From Auricularia sp. M13 (taxonomy: Eukaryota; Basidiomycota; Agaricomycetes; Auriculariales; Auriculariaceae), in NCBI GenBank assembly GCA_037042915.1, contig CM073198.1, positions 1,612,001 through 1,676,000 on the forward strand: 64,000 nucleotides of DNA, read 5' to 3'. The number at the start of each line of letters is the position of its first letter. Position 1 is the first letter of the stretch. The notes below the pieces were generated by a model. It searched no databases, had not been told where the DNA came from, and saw only the letters and a program-made list of their open reading frames with translations. Both the position numbers and the translations under genes were made by a program. This document shows, one piece after another, positions 22,850 to 32,730 of the stretch.

Positions 22850-24182
22850 CTATGAGGAGCCCGCGCCGGGTTTGGACGAGCCGCGCCACCATTTCCCGAT
22901 CTTGCTCGCGACGTAGCGCGCGCTTTTGACGGGGCCGGAGGAGACGATGCCCTTGATGGTCTGCATCGTCGCGGGCGCGCGGACGATCCCGGCGACCTCC
23001 TCCGAGATGACGGAGGCCAGGCGGGCGTCGGAGCCGATGCGCGCGTAGAACGCGGCCTCGTCGGACTCCTTGCTCGGCGTGTCGCCGTACCTGGAATAAT
23101 GCGCCTCGACGCGCGCGCGCAGCGTCGAGGGCAGCTTGCGGATGAGCGCCGCGCGGGCGACGGGCGAGGTGTCTTGCTACATAGAGCGCATCAAAGGATT
23201 CAGTTTTAGTTGTTCGCGTTGGTCAGCAGGGGGGCCGAGAATGACGCACCTGGATGCGCGTCGAGGCCAGCGGCCAGTGCACGCCCGGCAGGCCGACGGC
23301 GAGGCGGTGGTAGAGCTCCTTGAACTGCGCGGCCTGGGCGTCGACGATGTTGGCGACCTTCGCGCGGTTCTCCGCGGGCAGGCGCATGCGCGGGTCGCCG
23401 GCGTACGACAGGCCGGCGATGCGCGCGAACAGCTCGCGCTCGCCGAACTCCGCGGGCAGCGAGGCGAGCGCGGTGCGGACGGCCGAGGTCAGGTTGACCT
23501 GCTGGGTGAGGCGCACGCGCGCGTCGTCGCGGATGATGCGCAGCGGCTTGTGCATGCGGCCGGCCATGTAGAGCGAGCGCCAGTACAGCAGATCCGCGCA
23601 CAGGTTGTCGACGGTCGTCACGCCGTACTTGATCGTCACGTCCTTGTACGGCACGTACGCGTTGTACCACAGCCCGGGCGCGACGACCTGCACGGACGAG
23701 ACAAAGTCCGAGCCGAGCCAGCGCGCGTGCAGCGGATAGTGCGTCGGATTCTGCGCCAGGTTTATCGAGTGCCAGTGCGCAGCGTGCGTGACGGCGAACA
23801 GAAAGTCAATCATAGGCCGTCCGTCGCCCGTCTCGCCGCGCGGGTAGCCGTGCTGGTCGAAGACGCCGGAGCCATAGGCAAATGCATATCGTATGGGCGC
23901 GTCGAACGAGTTCACGATCTCCTCGAGCAGAGCGCGCGTCTCGTCGGGCACGGACAGCAGCTGGTTGCGCCCGAACGTCGGCGGCAGCACCGGGAACCCC
24001 GGCGGCAGCGCGCGCGGCCACGGCGTCAGCGGCCGCGGGCGCGTCACCTTCGGCTTCGACGGCTGCGGCGGCGGGGGCACATCGGAAGAGGGCGCAGGCG
24101 AGCTCGCCGTCGTCGTCGCTATGCCCCGCGCAACGGCCAGACGCGGCAGACGTTGCGGGCAGCGGCGAGTTAATGAGAGCAT
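22850..24182 (-). CDS. TAM41: Mitochondrial phosphatidate cytidylyltransferase Tam41
   Basis: Makes CDP-diacylglycerol from phosphatidic acid and CTP on the matrix side of the inner mitochondrial membrane, the first step towards cardiolipin. Two exons, 23250-24182 and 22850-23176, joined through a 73-nt intron; about 419 residues. The N terminus MLSLTRRCPQRLPRLAVARG is basic and hydroxylated, as expected for a presequence. The nucleotidyltransferase core is clear: YAFAYGSGVFDQHG, then MIDFLFAVTHAAHWHSINLA, NPTHYPLHARWLG, VAPGLWYNAYV and IKYGVTTVDNLCADLLYW. The C-terminal exon covers ARAALIRKLPSTLRARVEAH and ends GAGSS. It is divergent from derlin with only 62 bp between start codons. Length is usual for the family. 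Confidence 0.95.
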
Positions 24183-24244
24183 CGAACAGAGATTATTAGG
24201 CGCCCGCGGCCCCTGCCGATCCCTTTTACACGTAGACCGCGACC
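24183..24244. promoter_or_regulatory. Shared 62-bp divergent promoter of TAM41 and derlin
   Basis: The two start codons face away from each other with 62 bp between. The spacer includes AGATTATTAGGCGCC. Any promoter elements must overlap both 5' UTRs. No TATA box is obvious. Confidence 0.5.
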
Positions 24245-25106
24245 ATGCCCGTAGGCATCGAGGCCTGGCTGGCTCAAATCCCACCCGTAACGCGCGCCTG
24301 GATCATCCTGGCGATTGGCACGAGCATTGCGGTTGTATGTCGCTGTCTGAATTTCCGATCCTGAGCTCACGCATGCGCGCTGTCAGCAATGTCAGCTCGT
24401 CACGCCGCTGCAGCTGTACTTTAGTGTTCAGTTGGCAGTACAGAAAGGGGAGGTACGGTGCCATCAGTCCGAATATGCAGCTCGTATGTCTGACAGTGCT
24501 TTAGATATGGCGAGCAGTTACAACATTCCTGTTCTTCGGCCAACTGGGCATAGACCTCGTGTTTCACATGTTCTTCTTGTGCGTCTCTCACAACCGAAAT
24601 CGAACCCGACACCAACAACTGCATGCAGCATGCGCTATAGCCGAATGCTCGAAGAGTCCTCATTCGCCAACAAGAAAGCGGACTACCTCTGGCTCCTCAT
24701 CCTCTCCTCCGTGATCCTGCTCGCGCTCTCGCCCATGTTCAACCTCCCCTTCCTCTCCTCGCCGCTCGCCTTCGTCCCGATATACTTCTGGTCCCGTCGC
24801 CATCCGTCGACGCAAATCTCGCTCTTCGGGCTGATCACCATCACCGCGCCGTACCTCCCCATCGCGCTCGTCGCGTTCTCCTGGATCCTCAACGGCTCGT
24901 GGCGCGCGGCCGCCAGCGATCTCGTCGGGTGCGCCGTGGGCCATCTGTGGTGGTTCCTCTGGGACGTGTGGGGCCGCGAGATGGTCGGCGGACCGGGGTT
25001 CTGGTCGCAGGCGCCCGAGCCACTGTGCGTCTTTCCTACCTCACCTTCTCCAAGCGCGCGATGCTGACGGGATCGGAACAGACGACGGCTGGTCGGGGAA
25101 GACTAG
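24245..25106 (+). CDS. Derlin, ER-associated degradation membrane protein
   Basis: Derlins are rhomboid-like proteins of the ER membrane that help extract misfolded proteins for degradation. Five exons: 24245-24334, 24387-24452, 24505-24578, 24629-25024 and 25082-25106, all phases consistent; about 216 residues. The start MPVGIEAWLAQIPPVTRAW leads into a first hydrophobic segment. The derlin signature VTPLQLYFSV then IWRAVTTFLFFGQLGIDLVF is followed by MRYSRMLEESSFANKKADYL, three more hydrophobic stretches, and GHLWWFLWDVWGRE near the C terminus, ending PEPLRRLVGED. The length and the WR motif after the first helix fit Der1/derlin-1/2. Divergent from TAM41. Confidence 0.93.
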
Positions 25107-25467
25107 GCGCATATGGCACGTATCTCAATGTAACACCTACATACTTAAGTAATGCATTCCATCTCCACTGGCAAGTCGGACCAGCCCTGCCCTCGATGCA
25201 AGCCGCCAACACCATCATCCTCATCATCGCGGCCAAGGGGCGTCGGAGAGCCGTGTCAGTCCGAACGTCGAGGAAAAGCATGCGATATGCACTGTAGACG
25301 ACAGAAAGCGGGAATCCAAAGCGTGCACCAATACACGATTACATACGGTCCGTCCGAAAGCCAAAGCCAAGATACAGATCCGTGGACACGAGGTAGGTAA
25401 GGTAAGGTAAGTTACGTGAGTGAGCCGCGGGACTCTGGGAGGATGCGCAGCGTATCGACGCTATCAC

Positions 25468-26558
25468 TTAGTGCGCGCGCTCGCTCAGCCACTGCAGGAT
25501 GATGTCGAGGTTGTCCTGCTCCTTGACCGAACACTGCGCGTGATGGCGCTGTCAGATGCTGGCAGGCGGCTGAGAGCGCGCGCGGGACGCACGGAGTAAC
25601 ACTTTTTACGGTACAGTTAATGAGTGTCAGTGCAGGTGCACGGCGGGGGCTTACGCACGGAGACTGGGCGGTCCTGGATTTTATCCAGTTGTCTGCGTCA
25701 GGCGGGGTGGTGAGTGTGATTGTTGATGCAGAAGGAGGAGGAGGAGGAGGAGGAGGGTGCGAACGGACAATGCGCGGATGAGCTCGTCGACGCTCGCGTG
25801 GCCGTCCAGGTCGTTCTTGTTCCCCAACTGCGCGTCGAGATTCACAACTCAGCCGGGCACGATTTCAGATACGAGGGATGCGGGCGCACGACGAGTAAGG
25901 GGACGCCGGCGAGCGGCGGCTGGCTGAGCAGCTGCTGCAGCGCGAAGTGCGCGGCTTCGAACGTGTCGCGCTGGGCGGTCCGGTCAGTCTAAAGAGGTTG
26001 GTGCTATTGTCGCGTAAGAGCGCACGGCGGACGAGTCCACGACGAAGCTGCAAGAAAGGAGCCAGTCAGTGTCGGTGGGAGCGGATGGGGGGAGAGCGGA
26101 CTAACACGATGGCGTTGACGCCCTGGCAGTAGCGTTCCCACAGCGTGCGGTACTTGGCCTGTCCTATCGTATCGTGAAGATTCGGTGTGTGGAACAGTAA
26201 TGAGCGCGCTGGCGCACCGGCGACATCCCATATCTTGAACTTGACGTTCCCACGCCGTACTTGAGAGTGGAATCGCAATCGGCGTGTCAGCGTTCGTTAC
26301 AGTTACAACCGCGAGCAGTACCCACTTTGCCTGTATGAAAACGCAACGGTGGGCACGACGTCCTCGCTCCACTGGCCCGCGCCGATCACATTGCAAAATG
26401 AGGTCTTGCCGGACGCCTACAGTAACGAGCGTCAGCGAGAGTGTCGTCGTGAAAGCCAGATTCAGATTGGGCACCTGGAGGCCGACGATGGATATTTCGG
26501 CGGTGCGGGAGAAGAAGAGCGAGCCCAGCCAGCCGAAGAACGACGAGAAGAATGCCAT
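25468..26558 (-). CDS. ARL8: Arl8-like small GTPase
   Basis: Arf-like GTPases of the Arl8 group act on lysosome/vacuole positioning and vesicle traffic. Start ATG at 26558: [20 protein letters not shown], a Phe-rich amphipathic N terminus typical of Arl8, then EISIVGLQ joined to [16 protein letters not shown] (G1 GLQASGKT) and [10 protein letters not shown] (switch I). Next [16 protein letters not shown] spliced to [19 protein letters not shown] (G3 DVAGQ), [26 protein letters not shown], and [14 protein letters not shown] (G4 NKND). The final exons give [11 protein letters not shown] and [20 protein letters not shown], ending with TAA at 25468-25470. About seven exons. One intron carries a GGA triplet repeat (25734-25757). 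Divergent from PET127, 294 bp between starts. Confidence 0.88.
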
Positions 26559-26852
26559 ATGAGCCAGCAAGGAACGAGAGAAGGAGTGAGAGAGCACAGA
26601 GGGATAAGCGCCGACCGGCGGCTGCGCCCGCCACTTTGACCAGGTCGAGCGCAAATTTGGGTTTTAATTGATTATTTAAGGGCCGATATAACGTGTTTTG
26701 GCCGTAGGTTGAGTTACAGGACCTTCGGACGAGGTTATAACTTTTCAACGAATTTCTGTGCTTTGCATGAGCGACGGAGGCCGGGCCGCAAAGTCCGCGC
26801 CTGCTTTCTGTTCTTCGCCGTCGCCGTCACCGTCCTTGGTCGCGTTCCGTTC

Positions 26853-29800
26853 ATGCCGACGCGCCAGAATGCGCTCTTCGCCAGGGCCTTCTTCAGCGCG
26901 CTCAAGTCGGCGCCCACGGCCACCCAGCGCCGTCTACTAAGCGCGTCCGCGCGCACCGCGTCGAAAAACGAGAGCCACGACGGCAACGCGTCTTCCAGCA
27001 CCAGCTCCAAGCGCCCGAAACCGCACAACCCGCTCAAGCTCTCGGACGTCACGGACAACTTCCTCTCCGACTTCCCCGCGCCGCTGGAGAGCGAGCCGTT
27101 GGAAGCGGGGCGCAAGGCGCGCGAGCCCAAGGGTTTCTTCAAGATCGCGCTGCTCAAGAAGCGCGACCGCGCGAACATCGAGGCGCCCGAGGAGGTCTCG
27201 GCCGGCCAGGCGCTGCTGGCGAAGCTGCGCCAGAGGGCGCGCGACCGCGGGCAGCGCGAGGAGTTTTATAAGGAGAATGGGCTGCAGGGGAAGGGCGCGC
27301 CGCATGTGAGTGGTTTTCAAATTTATTTTTTATTTTATTCCCGACGCGTTATATGGCCTGCGCGCTGGGCGGGCAGAAGTACAACATGCGCTTCCAAGAA
27401 ATGGCAAAGGCGTGTTGTGGTTCTGTCCAGTCCTCGTACACGGTGCAGCGCGTATATGCCCTCGTCGCTTCGAGATGCACGAGACCTTTTTCTCCCCTCG
27501 TAGCACGAGAGCGGACGCACCGGCGGATGGACAGCGGCGTACGCTATCTGTACCGTCCGCGGTGATTGTGCAGGTATCTGCGGATACCGCACTGGGAGCA
27601 AGGACGAAGATCCCTTGAGTATCTCCAGAGTATCCTGCCATGACATTCAGATGAATGACACGAGTTTCCCAAGAGTATGATATTCTGAACCACTCTGGTG
27701 ATACACTATGCACAAGGTAATATATTGGATGAGTATCCCTTGAGGCACAAATGTTCTCATGAGCTACTCATTCAATATATTACCGTGTGCATAGAGTATC
27801 TCCAGAGTAGTTCAGGATATGATACTCTTGGGAAACTTGTGCAATTCATCTGAATGTCCAGTTGGGATAGCCGATAGATACTCTATGGATTCTCTACTCT
27901 GCTCCCAGTGCCGTGTACAGTGCCCACATATTCATGAGGTCGGCGCTTTTCATCCCTGGCCAGGATGGCGCATTGCCCTGCTGGTGACGTCTGCGTGCTC
28001 TTGTTGCGCTGCGAATGGTCCATCTTCGAGCGGGGTTGTCACAGTGCTCGCGACGACTCGCGACGAACATCACTTTGCACACTCAGCAAAGGATGATATT
28101 CCTATCATTCTACGCAGCAGACTGTGCATTCCGGCAATGCTTTTCAGTCCGCGAAGTGCGCGGCGTTGCGAGGGCTATCGCTCGCAACATTGTCGTTGCG
28201 AATTGGCGTTGCGAGCTCACTGTGACTGTCCGCGGAATCGGCGGCACCACGCGTCTCGTCGAGACGCAAGAGACCTTCTTCTTCTCGCGCGGATGGACAG
28301 CACAGAGACGTACGCGGTTACTGCGCAGATACCGTGTGCGATGCCCAACCCCTTGATGAGGTCGGCGCATTCCATCCCTGGCCGGAATGACGCATTGCCC
28401 TGCTGGTGACGTCTGCGTGCTCTTGTTGCGCTGCTAATGGTCCATCTTCGAGCGGGGTCATCATAGTGCTCGCAACGACTCGCGACGCCCACTCGCGACG
28501 AATATCACTTTGCACACTCAGCAAAGGATGATATTCCTATCATTCTACGCATCAGACTGTGCATTCCGGCAATGCTTTTTAGTCCGCGACGTGCGCGGCG
28601 CTGCGAGGGCTATCTCACTGCATCGCTCGCAGCATTGTCGTTGCGAGCGCACTGTGATAACTCCTTCCTCTCGACACATGGTCGCCTGTCCGCGGAATCG
28701 GCGGCACCACGCGTCTCGTCGATGCAAGAGACCTTCTTCTCCTCGCGCGGATGGACAGCGCAGAGGCGTACGCGGTCACTGCGCAGACACCGTGTACGGT
28801 GCCCGACCCCTTGACGAGGTCGGCGCATTTCATCCCTGGCCGGAATGGCGCATTGCCCTGCTGGGGACGTTTGCGTGCGCTTGTTGCGCTGCGAATGGTC
28901 CATCTTCGAACGGGCATTAGGGGTTATCACAGTGCGAGCAACGACTCGCGACGAATATCACTTTGCACACTCAGCAAAGGATGATATTCGTATCATTCTA
29001 CGCAGCAGACTGTGCATTCCGGCAATGCTTTTCAGTCCGCGAAGTGCGCGGCGTTGCGAGGGCTATCGCTCGCAGCATTGTCGTTGCGAGCTCACTGTGA
29101 TATACCCCTTCCTCTCGACACATGGTCGCCTGTCCGCGGAATCGACGGCGCCACGCGTCGCGTCGAGACGCAAGAGACCTTCTCCTCGCGCGGATGGACA
29201 GCGCAGAGACGTACGCGGTCACTGCGCAGATACCGTGCACGATGCCCGACCCCTTGATGAGGTCGGCGCATTCCATCCCTGGCCAGGATGGCGCATTGCC
29301 CTGCTGGGGACGTTTGCGTGCGCTTGTTGCGCTGCGAATGGTCCATCTTCGAACGGGCATTAGGGGTTATCACAGTGCGAGCAACGACTCGCGACGAATA
29401 TCACTTTGCACACTCAGCAAAGGATGATATTCGTATCATTCTACGCAGCAGACTGTGCATTCCGGCAATGCTTTTCAGTCCGCGAAGCGCGCGGCGCTGC
29501 GAGAGCGATCTCACTGCATCGCGCAACATTGTCGTTGCGAGCTCACTGTGATATACCCCTTCCTCTCGACACCTGGCAGCCTGTCCGCGGAATCGACGGC
29601 ACGACGCGTTTCTTCCCTCGTGTCGTCGAGGTGCAAGAGACCTTTTTCTCCCTGCCGAGAAAGGATTATCGCGGATGGACAGCGCAGAGGTGCACGCTAT
29701 CCGTCCGCACGTATCTGCGGATACCGTGTGCGATGCCCCGCCCTTGATGAGGTCGGCGCATACGTCCATCCCTGCCCATATGTGCTAGGGATTTCTTCCT

Positions 29801-32498
29801 GCTCTTGTTGCATTGCGAATGATCCAGCTTCATGCGGGCATTGACAACTGGCAGCCTATCCGCGGATACATGCTAGCCAAGGCGTTTGTTTGAGCGTTGT
29901 CTGCGCGTGCAACAGTGTTTCGAATTACCTGCATGACATTCTCCTGCTCGTATTCACGCTGACATTTCTTCCTCGCAGGACCCGCTCGAAACGATGAAAG
30001 ACATAACGGCCATCATGGAGGAAGAGCTGGGCATCGAGCCCGCGGAGGAGGGCAGCAGCCGCCTGCGTGGCCAGCGCAACGTGTCCAACGCGCTCGATGA
30101 GGATGCCAACGCGTCGGACACGCGCGACGACAGCGCACTCGAGGACGGCGACGCGTCCAGCGCGCTCGACGATAGCCACGCGCCCAACTTACTCGGCGAC
30201 CTTACTCCTCCACCCGTCACATCAGCAACTACACCGACGCGGAAAAGCGCGTGGGGCGCGGAAAGGTTCTATGAGTCCGGTTGGGGAAAGGACTCGTTGC
30301 GCATCCAGCCCAACGATTGTGCGTCCGCGTCCCGTCCGCTCGTTTGTCCTTGATTTCATTTGGGTGTAGATTTCGACGACGGCGAAGAAGTGAGCGCCTC
30401 CGACTCGGACGCGTCCGGCAAACCCGCGTTCGTCAGGAACGGCCTCATTGAGTGTCTCACCGTCTCGAAAGTCCAGCGTGCGCCATTCCCATCGCCGTTC
30501 TCCTTTGCTTATAGCGTAACTGATTACACGTGCGAGCAGCGGTCGACCCCGGCTTCGAGCAGCCGCCCATCGCGCGTCTCGCGCACGGACTGGACAGGGT
30601 GTTGTTCAAGTACGCTGCATTCGCGATATCGTAAAATATTTGCTGTGTGCTGACAGTCTCCTCTTCCCAGCCCCGGCGTCCACTGGATGCGGGACCCGCA
30701 CAGCGGCGTGTACAACTTCCCGCCGTACCTGCAGCGCCTGCCCGACGTGCGCGAGTTCGACTTTGAGCGGCTGCACCCGTACATGCGCGCCTCGCGCGAC
30801 ACCGTGCGTCCCGCGGTCTTTCCTCCCCCCGCACTGCACCGCTGAATGTGATTGCAGACATTGCGCGCGCTGGCGCGCAAGCACGGCAAGACGTTCGCGG
30901 GCTCGTCGTCCAGCCTGACGGGCGCGCTCGCGCACATCTACCGCCTCATCTCCGGCGAGAAGCCCGTCGACACCAGCTCGCTGAGCGCGGCGTTCGACAC
31001 CGAGGTGCGCCCTGCCGTAGTTTGCTGATGCTGTGTTCTGACGCGTGCGTGCGTGCAGAGCGCGGCCCTCTCGACGAGCATCACGATGCCCGAGACCGTG
31101 CGGCTGACGCAGCGCGACGGCGTGTGGATGGTCGACCCCGAGGCGAGCAGCCCGGAGGTCGAGGAGCGGCACATTCTGCTCTGGATGGTCAGTCCAAGTC
31201 CTCATCCGTCCTCGTCCGAATCCGCATTTCTGACTCGGGCTGCGCAGGGCACGATGCTCGAAAAGTTCCTGACGCGGACGCCGGAGGAGTTCATGCAGCT
31301 GCTGCGCACGTCGCCGCCGCCGAGCGAGCCGCCGCCGCGCGAGGCGTACCACTTCTCGCAGTCGCACAAGCTGCTGATGCGCGGCCAGCTGGACTGCGTC
31401 GACCCGCGGCTGCCCGGCAGCGGCGTGTTCGACATCAAGACGCGCGCGTCGATGTTCGTGCGCCTCGACCGCTGGAACATGGAGGACTTTGCGGGCTACG
31501 AGATCACGCGGCTGCAGGGGCGCATGGAGAGCTTCGAGCGCGAGCAGTACGACCTCATGCGCTCGGCGTTCTTGAAGTACGCGTTCCAGGCGCGCATTGG
31601 CGATATGGACGGCTGCATTGTCGCGTACCATAATACCGTCAAGCATATGGGCTTCGAGTATTTCCATCTCGACGCTATGGAGAAGCTGCTGTATGGCAAG
31701 TCCGGTGTGGGCGTCCGTGTGTTCCAGCAGTGCGTGGATATGCTTGAGCGGATATTGGAGGCGGTTTTGGAGGTGTTCCCCGGCGAGGTGCGTGTTTGGT
31801 GTTTAGTGTGCGGGACTTGACTTGACGTTCTCCGCGCTGCAGGACGTCGAGCTGCTCTTCGACAAGAACGAGACCGTCGACCGGCTGAGCCTCTTCGTGT
31901 ATCCCATCAAGGACCCGGAAGATGTCCGGCTTCTGCAGGTCTACACGCAGTCGCTGCTCGGCGACGCGGTCGTTGACAAGCCCAAGGCCGTCCTCTCGCT
32001 GCGAGCAGACTGTACGCTGCTCCAGCCCAACCTCTTGCCTGGCAGGTTTGAACTGACGAATACTGCACAGGGAGCCTGAAGTACAGCATCGTGCGGATGG
32101 ACATGCCGCAGCACCAGATCAGCCGACTGCACGCTGCGTCCGTGCGCCGCCAGGCGTCCGTCTTCCCGCGCGCGCCGGGCATGACGGCGGACCAGATGCG
32201 GACGATGTGGCGCGACTTCAGCCCGATCGGCTCGCGCGGCGGCGCCGCCGTGGTCGACCCCGAGGAGCCCGTGCCCATGAAGTTCCTCAAGCCGAGCACG
32301 AAAATTCTGAGCCTCAGGCGGCTCGCGAAGGAGGGCCACCTGCGCATCGAGGAGCTCGAGAAGAAGGAGCGCGGCTTGGAGCGCGTCGTGCACCGTATCG
32401 ACCCCGCGTCGTTTAAGAGTCCTGCTGAGCGTGAAGCCGAGGCTGACACCAACTCGCTTGGGGACCGCGAAGAACCGGCTCTGGCGGAGAAGTCGTGA
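26853..32498 (+). CDS. PET127: Mitochondrial RNA-processing protein Pet127, split by a giant intron
   Basis: Pet127 is a mitochondrial membrane-associated protein that, in yeast, promotes 5' processing and turnover of mitochondrial RNAs. Exon 1 from ATG 26853 (MPTRQNALFARAFFSALKSA) has an Arg/Ala/Ser-rich mitochondrial presequence and a charged region ending GLQGKGAPH. A 2673-nt intron (27306-29978; GTGAGT donor, CTCGCAG acceptor, phase 0) follows. Exon 2 begins DPLETMKDITAIMEEELGIE. Later exons hold KPAFVRNGLIECL, PGVHWMRDPHSGVYNFPPYL, AGSSSSLTGALAHIYRLISG, SHKLLMRGQLDCVDPRLPGS, GVFDIKTRASMFVRLDRWNM, GYEITRLQGRMESFEREQYD and SIVRMDMPQHQISRLH, which together define the Pet127 domain. The stop is at 32496-32498. 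The reading frame is intact if the giant intron is spliced. Confidence 0.92.
27400..29790. repeat. Tandem array of ~420-490-bp units inside the PET127 intron
   Basis: The landmark GAGGTCGGCGC recurs at about 27936, 28358, 28816, 29259 and 29749, i.e. spacings of 422, 458, 443 and 490. Each unit also holds TTGCACACTCAGCAAAGGAT, GTGCATTCCGGCAATGC, a GCGGATGGACAGC segment and CATCTTCGA-CGGG. The partial first copy is interrupted by the MITE at 27590. Units differ by small indels and show no conserved reading frame. Confidence 0.85.
27590..27910. mobile_element. CACTA-type foldback MITE, copy 2 (321 bp)
   Basis: Begins CACTGGGAGCA and ends TGCTCCCAGTG. Nearly the whole element is an imperfect inverted repeat of about 150 bp per arm around a short loop near 27745; for example GACATTCAGATGAAT in the left arm matches ATTCATCTGAATGTC in the right arm. 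It is flanked by the 3-bp duplication CCG (27587-27589, 27911-27913). Removing it restores a continuous copy of the surrounding 0.4-0.5 kb tandem repeat, so it inserted into that array. Same family as 16298-16429. Confidence 0.88.
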
Positions 32499-32730
32499 AT
32501 ATCGCGACGGCGGGTGCAACGCGTATTTATGCCGGGCTCGGATAGAGGCGCGACAAAAGTATGAGGTTCTCGGTCGCCAGGACCACTCGCGCTATTTAGA
32601 CACGGTCCGTTTCGCTTTCTGCTTTGATTACTTACACTACATCGCTATCACAAATGCATTACACTAGGTCTCTCTGCAATCCACTCCCACCTCGACAATC
32701 ATTTCTGTACTGCCTTCGTCGGTGGTGATC

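Noticed and set aside
27936-29790. CRISPR array or coding repeats in the PET127 intron
   Set aside because: Units are 420-490 bp, degenerate and without spacer structure or conserved frame; the genome is eukaryotic.
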